A DNA stretch of 64,000 nucleotides from Brevundimonas sp. NIBR10 (GCF_027912515.1 NZ_CP115464.1:1116001-1180000), one strand, 5' to 3'. Shown: positions 17,878-27,119, counted from the stretch's first letter. Made by a program: numbers and translations. The notes: generated by a model not told the origin, from the letters alone.

Positions 17878-18345
17878 CTAGCGAGATTGACGGAGGAGTT
17901 CGGCGGCCGCGCGATAGCGCTCGTAATGATCGCCCTCGTCGGACGCGATCTGGCGGAACATCGCGGCGGCGCGGGTGTCGCCCACGGCTTCGGCCTGGTC
18001 CGCAAAGCCGATATACATGGTCACGTTCTCGTATTGCTCGCCAGCCATCGCATCCACCAGATTGGCGTCGTTCGTGCCATCCAGCTTCAGGGCGTCGGCT
18101 TCGCGCGCGAAATGTTCGTTGGCCTCCACGTTAGCCGAGCTTTCGAACAGCTGGGCCAGTTCGACGTTGCCGCTCTCTCGTGCGACCTCGGCGTAGCGAA
18201 GATATTTCAGGTTGGCGAAGGCCTCGCCGTGCATGGCGGCTTCCAGATTGGCCCGCGTGTGCGGATTCAGGTCCTGGGCGGATGCCGCCCCGGCCGACAG
18301 GGCGATGGCGGTGAAGGCTGTGGTCAGAAGGCTCTTGAGGGTCAC
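17878..18345 (-). CDS. Exported ferritin-like (rubrerythrin-type diiron) protein
   Basis: A 155-residue protein with a signal peptide (MTLKSLLTTAFTAIALSAGA, cleavage after ASA) and a four-helix bundle. Likely diiron ligands are visible: E in HGEAFANLKY, E and H in EANEHF, E in AGEQYENVT, and D/E and H in SDEGDHY. This is the spacing of rubrerythrin-like ferritin domains. No rubredoxin domain is present. It is thus predicted to bind iron or react with peroxide in the periplasm. It is divergent from the PepSY gene, and its promoter region has a GTCAG-N6-GTCAG repeat shared with the other promoters of this block. Confidence 0.75.
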   Translation of the reverse strand: MTLKSLLTTAFTAIALSAGAASAQDLNPHTRANLEAAMHGEAFANLKYLRYAEVARESGNVELAQLFESSANVEANEHFAREADALKLDGTNDANLVDAMAGEQYENVTMYIGFADQAEAVGDTRAAAMFRQIASDEGDHYERYRAAAELLRQSR

Positions 18346-18401
18346 GAGAAGGTTCCGGTGTCTGGGGTGCGCCCGATGCGCCGGTGCCGTCTGGGCGCGA
18401 A

Positions 18402-18419
18402 GCCTGACCGGAGCCTGAC
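18402..18419 (-). promoter_or_regulatory. Direct-repeat operator upstream of the ferritin-like gene
   Basis: GCCTGAC at 18402-18408 and GCCTGAC at 18413-18419, an 11-base period. On the coding strand of the ferritin-like gene this reads GTCAGGC-N4-GTCAGGC, ending 58 bases before its ATG. Tandem half-sites one helical turn apart are the usual binding sites of OmpR/PhoB-family regulators; one such regulator is encoded 1 kb away. Confidence 0.6.
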
Positions 18420-18465
18420 GACGCCATTGTATCGGGCATTCGCGCTCGGCGCGGTGTCGATCGAG

Positions 18466-18507
18466 CCGTCAGGTGGCCGTCAGCTTCGGACGTCAGGTCG
18501 GCGTCAC
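18466..18507 (+). promoter_or_regulatory. Double direct-repeat operator upstream of the PepSY operon
   Basis: GTCAG occurs at 18468, 18479 and 18492, and GTCAC at 18503, giving two pairs with an 11-base period separated by 13 bases. The orientation is toward the PepSY gene, 46 bases before its ATG. The same GTCAG-N6-GTCAG pair precedes the ferritin-like and second cytochrome genes. Binding by the response regulator of the operon (autoregulation) is inferred. Confidence 0.6.
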
Positions 18508-18553
18508 CGGGCGATGTCGTCCGGCGACACATCCATCTTTCTCGAGGCTCCTC

Positions 18554-18856
18554 ATGAAGAAGTTCCTGATCCCTTCGGCCATCGCCTTGTCCCTGGCCGC
18601 AACCGTCGGCGTGGCCATGACCGGCTTTGCGACCTCGGCCTCGGCCGGTCCGGTCTGCACCACCGCCCCCCGCGCCCAATGGCTCACCGAAGCCCAGATG
18701 CGGGAGCGCATCGCACGACTGGGCTACACCAGCATTCGCGTCTTTCAGGTCAGCGGCAGCTGCTACGAAATCTATGCTCGTGCCGCGAACGGCCGTCGCG
18801 CCGAGGTGTATTTCAACCCGGTGACCGGTGCGGTCGTCCAGAACAACGAGGACTGA
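18554..18856 (+). CDS. Small exported PepSY-like protein
   Basis: A 100-residue protein. The signal peptide (MKKFLIPSAIALSLAATVGV, cleavage near SASA) is followed by about 68 residues with WLTEAQMRERIARLGYTSIR, a VSGSCYEIYARAANGRRAEVY strand and FNPVTGAVVQ, the alpha-beta pattern of a PepSY domain. Two cysteines (in GPVCTT and GSCYE) could form a disulfide. Such single-domain PepSY proteins are often encoded with a cytochrome b561 and a QseBC-type two-component system and are thought to act as periplasmic partners or inhibitors. It is the first gene of a five-gene operon. Confidence 0.75.
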   Translation: MKKFLIPSAIALSLAATVGVAMTGFATSASAGPVCTTAPRAQWLTEAQMRERIARLGYTSIRVFQVSGSCYEIYARAANGRRAEVYFNPVTGAVVQNNED

Positions 18857-18861
18857 GTCCT

Positions 18862-19476
18862 GTGACCAAGGCAACCGTGGTTCTGGGGGATGGGACGGTC
18901 GTCCCATCCCCTGCATTGGTGCCAAGGCGAACCAAGGTCTGGGATCCGGTCGTGCGCCTGTTTCACTGGACCCTCGTTCTGGGCATCGTCGCCAATCTGA
19001 CCGTGTTTCGCGAACTGAAGTCGGTTCACCGCTATGTCGGCTATGTCATCGTCGCAGCCATCACCATCCGGCTGGTGTGGGGATTCATCGGCCCGCGCCA
19101 CGCCCGGTTCGCCGATTTCGTGGCTCGGCCGCGTCGCCTGATCGGATATCTCAAGGCCATGATCCAGCGGCGTGAGCCACGCTACATCGGCCACAACCCG
19201 GCGGGCGGCCTGATGATGCTGGCGCTGATCCTGCTGTCGCTTTTCTGCGGCGTGACAGGCTGGATGATGGGTCTGGACGCCTTCTGGGGCGCGCCATGGC
19301 TGGAAGCCACGCACGAGACGGCCGCAAAAACCATCATGGCCCTCGCGATCCTGCATGTGCTTGCGGCCCTCGTGGAAAGCTGGCGTCACCGCGAAAATCT
19401 GGTCATGTCGATGGTGACCGGCTGGAAGCGTTCCGCCAGCGGAACGGATGTCGATCATGCGTCTCCTCCTCGTTGA
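18862..19476 (+). CDS. Cytochrome b561-type membrane protein
   Basis: A 204-residue inner-membrane protein with four predicted helices and conserved histidines: WDPVVRLFHWTLVLG in helix 1, ELKSVHRYVGY before helix 2, YIGHNPAGGLMML before helix 3, and THETAAK and LHVLAALVESWRHRENL around helix 4. This is the prokaryotic cytochrome b561 / Ni-Fe-hydrogenase b-type cytochrome pattern, binding two b haems and passing electrons across the membrane. The start is GTG at 18862, five bases after the PepSY stop; the open frame further upstream runs through non-coding DNA. The response regulator gene begins inside its last 29 bases. Confidence 0.82.
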   Translation: MTKATVVLGDGTVVPSPALVPRRTKVWDPVVRLFHWTLVLGIVANLTVFRELKSVHRYVGYVIVAAITIRLVWGFIGPRHARFADFVARPRRLIGYLKAMIQRREPRYIGHNPAGGLMMLALILLSLFCGVTGWMMGLDAFWGAPWLEATHETAAKTIMALAILHVLAALVESWRHRENLVMSMVTGWKRSASGTDVDHASPPR

Positions 19477-20134
19477 AGACACTATCCGACTGGGCGAGCT
19501 CCTCAGCGAAGGGCTCGGCCGCGATGGCTTCGTCGTCGACTGGCGTCAGGACATCGAGGGTGCGGCGGAGGCGGTCGCCAGCGCGACCTACGATCTGATC
19601 CTTCTGGACCTCGGACTGCCGGATGGCGACGGGCTCGACTGGGTGAGGACCCTGCGACGCGCGACCGACCTGACGCCCATTCTGGTGCTCACCGCGCGCG
19701 GTGGGCTCGACGATCGGGTTACGGGGCTGGACGCCGGCGCAGACGACTATCTGGTCAAGCCGTTCGAGGCTTCGGAGCTTTCGGCGCGGTGTCGCGCGAT
19801 CCTGCGTCGGCCCGGTCAGCGGATGACTCCGGTGCTTCGTGTGGGACCACTCGCGTTCGACGTCGCGTCGCGCCAGGCGGTGCACGGTGATCTGCCGATC
19901 GAACTGTCCCGCCGCGAAGGCGACCTTCTGGAGACGCTGATGCGCCGCGCGGGTTCGGTGGTGACCCGCGGGTCATTGGAAGAGTCTCTCTATGCGTTCA
20001 ACGAACCGGTCACACCCAATGCGGTTGAAGTGGCTGTCTCCCGACTTCGTCGCAAGCTCGACGAGGCGGGCTGCACGGGGATGCTGCACACGGTTCGAGG
20101 CCTTGGCTATCTGATGCGGGATGCCGTCGCGTGA
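19448..20134 (+). CDS. OmpR/PhoB-family response regulator (QseB/PmrA-like)
   Basis: A 228-residue transcription factor. The receiver domain (1-115) has the acidic pair E10-D11, the phospho-acceptor Asp54 in LILLDLGLPDGDG, the Thr in VLTARGG and the Lys in DDYLVKPF. The winged-helix domain (about 130-225) shows the usual ELSRREGDLLETLMRRAG segment, the recognition-helix stretch VTPNAVEVAVSRLRRKLD and the wing HTVRGLGYLM. ATG codons at 19448 and 19457 are both possible. It overlaps the cytochrome gene upstream and the kinase start downstream (GTGA), so it is translated as part of one operon. It is the natural candidate to bind the GTCAG repeats near this block. Confidence 0.92.
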   Translation: MSIMRLLLVEDTIRLGELLSEGLGRDGFVVDWRQDIEGAAEAVASATYDLILLDLGLPDGDGLDWVRTLRRATDLTPILVLTARGGLDDRVTGLDAGADDYLVKPFEASELSARCRAILRRPGQRMTPVLRVGPLAFDVASRQAVHGDLPIELSRREGDLLETLMRRAGSVVTRGSLEESLYAFNEPVTPNAVEVAVSRLRRKLDEAGCTGMLHTVRGLGYLMRDAVA

Positions 20135-21168
20135 CCCGTACGCCCTCCATTTTCCAGCGCCTGATGCTGGGGTTCGCCCTGATGAGCGTCATCGGCGGCT
20201 TCATCCTGCTTCTGTTCGTCGGCGTCGAATACGGCCTGTCCTCCCGCGCGAGGCGGGACGAGATCCAGTTCGCGGGGATCGCGAACGAGGTCGCCGACCA
20301 TGTCGTCGTGCCGCTGCTGGTGCTCATCATACCCATGACCCTGGCCGCGCTCTGGGTCATCCGCTCATCCCTTCGGCCGTTGAGCCTCGCCGGTGCGCGG
20401 ATCGAGGCCGCCCAGGCCGCTGACAAGGGTTTCCGGGTCGATCTGCAAGACTTTCCCATCGAGGCGACCGGCTTCGCTGACGCCGTGAATGGATTGCTGG
20501 CGCGCCTCGATGAGGCCGCGACCCGCCAGGAAGCGTTCGCCGCCGACGTTGCGCATGAGTTGAGAACGCCTCTTGCAGTTCTGGGGCTTGAGCTGGACCG
20601 GCTGGATTCGCCCGAGGCACACAGGCTGAAGCGGGATGTCTCGGCGATGTCGCGGCTGGTCGATCAGCTTCTGGTGCTGGCTCAACTGGATGCCCAGGCA
20701 GCGGCGCCGGTGACGGCGACCTCGGTCGATCTGGCGGGCATCGCCACGGAAATCGTCTCGCAGTACGCCCCCCTCGCGGTCGCAGAAAACAAGTCCTTGG
20801 CGCTCGAGCTGGACGGCGGAGTCCGGATTGGAGGCAGACGTGAAGCCATCGCCGCCGCGCTTCGGAACCTCGTCGAGAACGGGCTTCGAGTGACGCCGCC
20901 GGGAGGGACGGTGACGGTGACGGCTGGTTCCGGCGCAAGGCTTTCGGTGATCGATGGCGGGGGCGGACTTACGCCGGAGCGCCTCGCAGAACTCTCCCAG
21001 CGCTATCGCCGTGGAGATCACGCCAGCACAAGTGGAGCCGGTCTGGGATTGGCCATCGTCTCGCGAATCATGGCGGCGCATGGTGGACGGATCGAGACCC
21101 GGCCGGATCGGTCCGAACTGATCCTCGTCTTTGCCCCTTTATCGAGAACCGACCATGAGCCGACTTGA
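20131..21168 (+). CDS. Sensor histidine kinase of the iron/redox block
   Basis: A 345-residue membrane kinase of the QseC type: helix 1 (about 10-32), a very short periplasmic loop of about 25 residues, helix 2 (about 55-75), a HAMP-like region, then the HisKA domain with His142 in DVAHELRTPLAVLGLELD. The ATPase domain has NLVENGLRVTPPGG, VIDGGGGLTPERL and STSGAGLGLAIVSRIM. The N-box and G1-box are slightly off consensus (NGLRVTP instead of NALRHTP, DGGGG instead of D-x-G-P-G). The small periplasmic loop suggests sensing through the membrane or a partner such as the PepSY protein. It starts with GTG overlapping the regulator stop. Confidence 0.9.
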   Translation: MTRTPSIFQRLMLGFALMSVIGGFILLLFVGVEYGLSSRARRDEIQFAGIANEVADHVVVPLLVLIIPMTLAALWVIRSSLRPLSLAGARIEAAQAADKGFRVDLQDFPIEATGFADAVNGLLARLDEAATRQEAFAADVAHELRTPLAVLGLELDRLDSPEAHRLKRDVSAMSRLVDQLLVLAQLDAQAAAPVTATSVDLAGIATEIVSQYAPLAVAENKSLALELDGGVRIGGRREAIAAALRNLVENGLRVTPPGGTVTVTAGSGARLSVIDGGGGLTPERLAELSQRYRRGDHASTSGAGLGLAIVSRIMAAHGGRIETRPDRSELILVFAPLSRTDHEPT

Positions 21169-21856
21169 GCGCCATCCCGAACGCCACCTGGTCTCCCGGA
21201 TCGGCTGGCTACGCGCTGCGGTGCTGGGGGCCAACGATGGGCTGGTGTCGACCGCCAGTCTGATTGTCGGTGTGGCGGCTGCGCAGACGGACAAGACAGG
21301 CATCCTGATCGCCGGCGTCGCGGGGCTGGTCGCCGGTGCCATGTCCATGGCGGCGGGCGAATACGTCTCGGTCAGCTCCCAGGGTGATACCGAGGCCGCC
21401 GATATGGCGCGTGAGCGCGCCGAGCTTGACGCCGATCCCGAGGCCGAGACCCGCGAGCTGGCCGCGATCTATCGCAGCCGGGGCGTCGATGCGCAGGTGT
21501 CGCTGGAGGTCGCGCGCCAGTTGATGATCCATGATGCGCTGGGCGCGCACGCGCGTGACGAACTCGGTCTCTCGGAGCATACAGCCGCGCGTCCGATCCA
21601 GGCGGCCCTGACCTCGGCCGCGACCTTCGCGGTGGGAGCGGTCCTGCCGCTGGCGGTGGTGGTTGTGGCGCCCGGATCGCTGCTCGTCGTGCTGGTGTCG
21701 GGCTCGGCCCTCATCGGACTGGCCCTGCTGGGCGGCATCGGCGCCAGGGTCGGCGGGGCCGGTATCGCCAAGGCCGTCCTGCGGGTCACCTTCTGGGGGG
21801 CGTTCGCCATGGGGCTGACCGCCGGCATCGGTCACCTGTTCGGGACCTTCATCTAG
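21155..21856 (+). CDS. VIT/CCC1-family metal ion transporter
   Basis: A 233-residue membrane protein of the vacuolar iron transporter family, which moves Fe2+ or Mn2+ out of the cytoplasm. Family signatures are GWLRAAVLGANDGLVSTASLIVG in the first helix, VAGAMSMAAGEYVSVSSQGDTE (the conserved metal-path region) and a cytoplasmic acidic helix hairpin (ERAELDADPEAETRELAAIY). Three more helices follow. The ATG at 21155 lies inside the last 14 bases of the kinase gene in another frame, which marks it as the last gene of the PepSY operon. Export of iron would fit with the ferritin-like protein encoded nearby. Confidence 0.9.
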   Translation: MSRLERHPERHLVSRIGWLRAAVLGANDGLVSTASLIVGVAAAQTDKTGILIAGVAGLVAGAMSMAAGEYVSVSSQGDTEAADMARERAELDADPEAETRELAAIYRSRGVDAQVSLEVARQLMIHDALGAHARDELGLSEHTAARPIQAALTSAATFAVGAVLPLAVVVVAPGSLLVVLVSGSALIGLALLGGIGARVGGAGIAKAVLRVTFWGAFAMGLTAGIGHLFGTFI

Positions 21857-21875
21857 CCCGACCGTGTAAGGCGGT

Positions 21876-22595
21876 TCAGTCCTCGTCCGCTTCCCCGGCC
21901 TCGCCGCCCTCGCCAGCCTCGCCGCCCTCACCCCCTTCGCCGGCTTCCCCGTGTGCGCCCGGTGTGAAGGCCAGCGGATCGACACGCGTCGCTGCATAGG
22001 CGGCGCCCGCGACGACCAGGACGGCCAGGGGAATGGCCACGCGCGCCGGCGGAGCGGCGTCCTGGGCATTGGGGAAATGCGTCGTCTTCTTGCGGCCGGT
22101 GATCATGGCCCCGATCAGATTGTCTCGCGTCAGGAATGACATCGCCGCCACAGCGACGACATGCAGCGCGATCATCGCCAGGAGGATGTAGGCGATGGCT
22201 TCGTGCCCGCCCTCGCCGCCCGTGATCCCGGTGAAGGTCGTCGCGGCGACGAGGGCCAGAAGCGCCAGCACGGCTATCCCGCCTAGCGGGTTGTGGCCGA
22301 GCGAAGCATGAACGCGGCCCGCGAACAGTCCCCTCACGTGGCCCGCCATCCGCGACGGACGGATCAGATTCACAAAGCGGGCATGTTCTCCTCCCACAAA
22401 GCCCCAGACCAGCCTGAAGGCGATCAGGATCGCCGCCACCCAGCCCGCCGGCACATGCCAGGGCGACAGGGCGCTGCCCTCTTCCGAGGACAGGAAGGCG
22501 ACCGCGATGGCGGCTACGAGGAACCAGTGGAACAGGCGGATGCCCCAGTCCCAGGTCTTGATAGTTCTGATCGCCTGGGGAGCCGTGCTGGTCAT
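21876..22595 (-). CDS. Second cytochrome b561-type protein with acidic glycine-rich tail
   Basis: A 239-residue membrane protein with the same four-helix b-type cytochrome pattern as the gene at 18862: TWDWGIRLFHWFLVAAIAV, FVGGEHARFVNL, LGHNPLGGIAVLAL, GGEGGHEAIAYILL and IALHVVAVAAMSFLTRDNL. It then adds a fifth hydrophobic segment (VAIPLAVLVVAGAAYAATRV) and a periplasm-facing tail rich in Gly and Glu (GEAGEGGEGGEAGEGGEAGE) ending in ADED. Such a tail could bind metal ions loosely. The ATG at 22595 follows GGAGG. It is convergent with the VIT gene, 19 bases apart, and has its own GTCAG-N6-GTCAG operator. Confidence 0.8.
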   Translation of the reverse strand: MTSTAPQAIRTIKTWDWGIRLFHWFLVAAIAVAFLSSEEGSALSPWHVPAGWVAAILIAFRLVWGFVGGEHARFVNLIRPSRMAGHVRGLFAGRVHASLGHNPLGGIAVLALLALVAATTFTGITGGEGGHEAIAYILLAMIALHVVAVAAMSFLTRDNLIGAMITGRKKTTHFPNAQDAAPPARVAIPLAVLVVAGAAYAATRVDPLAFTPGAHGEAGEGGEGGEAGEGGEAGEADED

Positions 22596-22630
22596 TGAAA
22601 CCTCCGTTTGAAGGGAGACTGGTCGCAGAA

Positions 22631-22647
22631 CCTGACGACAGCCTGAC
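22631..22647 (-). promoter_or_regulatory. Direct-repeat operator upstream of the second cytochrome gene
   Basis: CCTGAC at 22631-22636 and CCTGAC at 22642-22647, an 11-base period; on the coding strand GTCAGG-N5-GTCAGG, about 36 bases before the ATG at 22595. It matches the repeats before the ferritin-like and PepSY genes in sequence, period and orientation. The remainder of the gap to the groEL terminator (22648-22803) holds nothing I can name. Confidence 0.6.
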
Positions 22648-22803
22648 ATCGAGCGGGTCGTACGTTGGCTCAGTTCAAGAGTTGCTTGCAGGCGGCTGGG
22701 GCCGTGGAAGGTAGATGTTCTGGAAGAGCGCGAACGCGCCCTCACACAGGCGGTCGCAGCCGGAAAGCCGGAGTTCCAAAAACTGCCTTGTGCAGCAACT
22801 GAC

Positions 22804-22838
22804 CAAAGAAAAGGGCGGGCCCGTCGCCGGACCCGCCC
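22804..22838 (-). terminator. Intrinsic terminator of groES-groEL
   Basis: On the minus strand GGGCGGGTCCG, loop GCGA, CGGGCCCGCCC, then TTTTCTTTGG. It begins 32 bases after the groEL stop codon. A degraded copy is found with the groEL remnant near 17670-17697. Confidence 0.88.
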
Positions 22839-22869
22839 TCCCTTTTTTCTGGCGTCTGAGTGACGTGGA

Positions 22870-24528
<1,659 letters not shown>

Positions 24529-24571
24529 CTAAATATTGATTTCGTTGAAGAAGGTCGAAGCGTCGGGGTGC

Positions 24572-24856
24572 TTACAGCACGCCCAGGACGTCGGATTCCT
24601 TCATGATGATCAGGTCTTCGCCTTCCAGCTTGACCTCGGTGCCCGACCATTTGCCGAACAGGATGCGGTCGCCGGCCTTCAGTTCGAGGGCATTGACGAC
24701 GCCCTTGTCGTCACGGACGCCGGGGCCGACGGCGATGACTTCGCCTTCCTGAGGCTTTTCCTTGGCCGTGTCGGGGATGATGATCCCGCCCTTGGTCTTG
24801 GACTCTTCTTCCACGCGCTTGACCAGCACGCGATCGCCGAGAGGACGAAACGCCAT
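24572..24856 (-). CDS. groS: Co-chaperonin GroES (10 kDa)
   Basis: The 94-residue lid of the GroEL chamber. It has the conserved start [18 protein letters not shown], the mobile-loop segment [20 protein letters not shown] and the end [14 protein letters not shown]. The ATG at 24856 is fixed by family length; the frame extends upstream without support. It is the first gene of the groES-groEL operon; a heat-shock-type promoter and a CIRCE operator precede it. Confidence 0.97.
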   Translation of the reverse strand: MAFRPLGDRVLVKRVEEESKTKGGIIIPDTAKEKPQEGEVIAVGPGVRDDKGVVNALELKAGDRILFGKWSGTEVKLEGEDLIIMKESDVLGVL

Positions 24857-24913
24857 CTGTGTATTCTCCGATGTGACTTCTAAAAGTTTCCTCGTAACGC
24901 TCGGGGCCAGCTT

Positions 24914-24940
24914 TTGGCAGCCGGGCCTCACGAGTGCTAA
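24914..24940 (-). promoter_or_regulatory. CIRCE operator (HrcA binding site) of groES-groEL
   Basis: On the minus strand TTAGCACTC, nine bases, then GGCTGCCAA. The left half is identical to the CIRCE consensus TTAGCACTC-N9-GAGTGCTAA; the right half keeps 6 of 9 bases. The position 58 bases before the groES start and just after the promoter is as in related bacteria, where HrcA represses the operon. Confidence 0.8.
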
Positions 24941-24951
24941 CGCGAGGTGCA

Positions 24952-24979
24952 AGTAGGGGGGTGACACCCCAGCGTCAAG
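24952..24979 (-). promoter_or_regulatory. Candidate sigma-32 heat-shock promoter of groES-groEL
   Basis: On the minus strand CTTGAC (24979-24974), 12 or 13 bases, then CCCCCCTACT (24961-24952), resembling the RpoH consensus CTTGAA-N13/14-CCCCATNT. It places the transcription start just before the CIRCE element, as in the dual RpoH/HrcA control known for Caulobacter groESL. Confidence 0.6.
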
Positions 24980-25042
24980 ACGAGCGGATCGGCCGGGCTT
25001 GCGAATTTTCGGTGACGCGGAGCGGCCGCGACCGCGAAAACG

Positions 25043-26401
25043 TCAGTGGGCGAAGACGGTCGCGGCCCCGGCGGAAGGGGCTTGCGCCGCCAGCCGCCAG
25101 CTGGCCTCGACCCGCCGTTCGAACAGGGGGCCGGCGCCGCGGACGCTGGTGCGCCAGTCGCGGCCGCCACCTTCGCGCCCGATCAGCGCTGCGAGGGAGG
25201 TGCGGAGCTCGCCGAGAGCGTCCCCGGGCCGGTCGCGGGTCAGCAGGAAGCGGGCATAGCGGCTGGATTCGCCCAGGGTGTCGGGGTGGTCCGGGGCCAG
25301 GCGGCTGGTGGTGATGGCCCGGACGCGGCGATACAGGGTCTCGGCCTCATCCGACCGGTCGAGCGCGGCCAGAACGTCGGCGTGGCCCGCGAGGGTGTCG
25401 ACGATGTCGGGACTGTCGGCACCCAGGCCTGCCTCCAGCAGCCGCTGCCCTTCGGCGAAGGCGACTTCGGCCTCGGCGTATCTGCCCTGATCGGCCAGGG
25501 CATAGCCGATGTTGGCGCGAACGACCCCCGTGAAGGGATGGTCGGGGCCGACGATGTCGAGCGCCAAGGCCAGGGCACGCTGGAACATGGCCTCCGACTT
25601 TCGACCATCCCCTTGCGTATGCAGATACCAGCCGTAGTTGGTCAGGCACTGGGCCAGCAGCACCTTGTCCCCCGACACCTCGGCGACCGAGACCGCACGG
25701 CGATACAGGGGATTGGCCTGCCGCCCCCGGCCCGTTCGACGCAGGGAGTTGCCGAGGTTGGACAGGACGATGGCCAAGTGGAAATCCTTGGGGCCATACA
25801 GGACCTCGTACATCCCCAACACCTGGCGATAGGCGGGGTCGGCCTCGGCATGCCGCCCTTGGGCCGACAGGGCATTGGCGTACAGGTTCAGGGCGTCGGC
25901 GGTCTTTTCATGGACCTGTCCGATGTTGATCCGGCGCAGGTCGTAGCTGGCGCGGGCCGCGACCTCGGCCTCCTCGTTGCGACCCAAGGAATCGTAGGCC
26001 TTGGCCTGGTCGTAGCGAAGCTGGCCCTCCTGCACTGGATCACCGTCGGCGATGGCCAGGGCTCGGTCGAGCAGGGCCCGCGCGTCGTCGTACCGGCCCT
26101 GGTCCTGACGCAGCCGGGCCAGGGCCCCGAGCGGCACCACGGTTTGCGACAAGGCGATCGCCGCCTCCACTGCGGTGGCGGCCTCGTCGAACTTGTCGGC
26201 GTCGCGAAGCGTGGTCGCGGCCGCCAGATAGGCGTCGACCGCGCCCTTGACGTCGCCAGCGTCGGCCAGGGCCCGGGCGGCGGCGATGCCATCGTCGGTC
26301 TGAACGGCGGATTCCTGAACGACGGCGGCCCGGGCCGGCATCGACGACAGGACGGCGCAGGCCAGTCCGGCTCCGATCAGGATGGCGGGAAGTCGCGTCA
26401 T
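25043..26401 (-). CDS. Exported tetratricopeptide-repeat protein
   Basis: A 452-residue protein with a signal peptide (MTRLPAILIGAGLACAVL, cleavage after ARA) and about ten tandem TPR-like helical hairpins in kinesin-light-chain style, for instance LNLYANALSAQGRHAEADPAYRQVL and IGYALADQGRYAEAEVAFAEG. TPR arrays mediate protein contacts; no enzymatic domain is visible. The end (SWRLAAQAPSAGAATVFAH) is unstructured. The ATG at 26401 is preferred; a GTG at 26416 would add five residues. It is upstream of groES on the same strand, but the 186-base gap with its own promoter shows the two are separate. Confidence 0.8.
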   Translation of the reverse strand: MTRLPAILIGAGLACAVLSSMPARAAVVQESAVQTDDGIAAARALADAGDVKGAVDAYLAAATTLRDADKFDEAATAVEAAIALSQTVVPLGALARLRQDQGRYDDARALLDRALAIADGDPVQEGQLRYDQAKAYDSLGRNEEAEVAARASYDLRRINIGQVHEKTADALNLYANALSAQGRHAEADPAYRQVLGMYEVLYGPKDFHLAIVLSNLGNSLRRTGRGRQANPLYRRAVSVAEVSGDKVLLAQCLTNYGWYLHTQGDGRKSEAMFQRALALALDIVGPDHPFTGVVRANIGYALADQGRYAEAEVAFAEGQRLLEAGLGADSPDIVDTLAGHADVLAALDRSDEAETLYRRVRAITTSRLAPDHPDTLGESSRYARFLLTRDRPGDALGELRTSLAALIGREGGGRDWRTSVRGAGPLFERRVEASWRLAAQAPSAGAATVFAH

Positions 26402-26576
26402 TTCAGAGCCTTTCACCCTGACGGTAGGGTGAGGCTAAGGTGCCGACAAGACCCGATCGACCGCCGCTCGATGAACGCCAGATGAACGGCATTCTGCAAA
26501 GGCGTTCAGACTGGCCAAGCTAGACCTTATGCAACACCATCGGCGGGCGCCGACGGGCTCTTGGAGGAGACCAGAA

Positions 26577-27119
26577 ATGAAGATGTTCGCCAAACTCGCT
26601 GCCGTCGCCGCGCCGGCCCTGGCCCTGACCCTGCTGGCCGCCGCGCCCGCCGATGCCCAGAGCCGCCATCGCGACCGCAACGACAACACTGCCGAGAACG
26701 CGCTTCTGGGTGCCGTGGTCGGCGGGGTCGCCGGGGCCATCATCGGCAACGGCGACGGTTCGTATGTCGCGGGCGGTGCCCTGGCCGGGGCGGCGCTGGG
26801 CGCTGTGGCATCCAGCGACAACCGTTCCTATCGCGGCGGATCCTACAGCTACGGCTATGCGCCCGGCTATTACGGCAGCGGCTACGGCAGCAACTACGGC
26901 TACGGCAACGGCTATTATGGTTCGGGCTACCGCGATGACTGCGGATATCGCCGCGACGGCCGCTGCTGGCGCAACCAGGGTCACTGGGAGCGTGAGCACG
27001 GCATCAACAGCCGCGACGGCTATGACCGCTACGAGCGTCGCCAGCTGCGTGACGACCGCCGTGACCGCCGGGGCGACCGTCGGGACGACCGCCGGGACCG
27101 TCGCGACCGTCGCTGGTAG
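26577..27119 (+). CDS. Exported glycine-zipper protein with Tyr/Gly-rich and Arg/Asp-rich regions
   Basis: A 180-residue protein with a signal peptide (MKMFAKLAAVAAPALALTLL, cleavage after ADA). The section ENALLGAVVGGVAGAIIGNG and YVAGGALAGAALGAVAS is a glycine-zipper transmembrane hairpin. Then comes a Tyr/Gly-rich stretch (SYGYAPGYYGSGYGSNYGYG), two cysteines (DDCGYRRDGRCWRNQGHW) and an Arg/Asp repeat tail of RRD units. This resembles outer-membrane 17 kDa antigen/RcnB-like surface proteins. The ATG at 26577 follows GGAGGAG. It is divergent from the TPR gene. The exact role is unknown. Confidence 0.75.
   Translation: MKMFAKLAAVAAPALALTLLAAAPADAQSRHRDRNDNTAENALLGAVVGGVAGAIIGNGDGSYVAGGALAGAALGAVASSDNRSYRGGSYSYGYAPGYYGSGYGSNYGYGNGYYGSGYRDDCGYRRDGRCWRNQGHWEREHGINSRDGYDRYERRQLRDDRRDRRGDRRDDRRDRRDRRW

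Noticed and set aside
17746..18861. In-frame upstream extension of the cytochrome b561 gene to about 576 residues
   Set aside because: It would run across the ferritin-like gene on the opposite strand and the PepSY gene in another frame; the GTG at 18862 gives a normal-length cytochrome.
22700..22760. GGAAC on the minus strand before the second cytochrome gene as an EcfG promoter
   Set aside because: The sequence at the required distance is CGAC, not CGTT.
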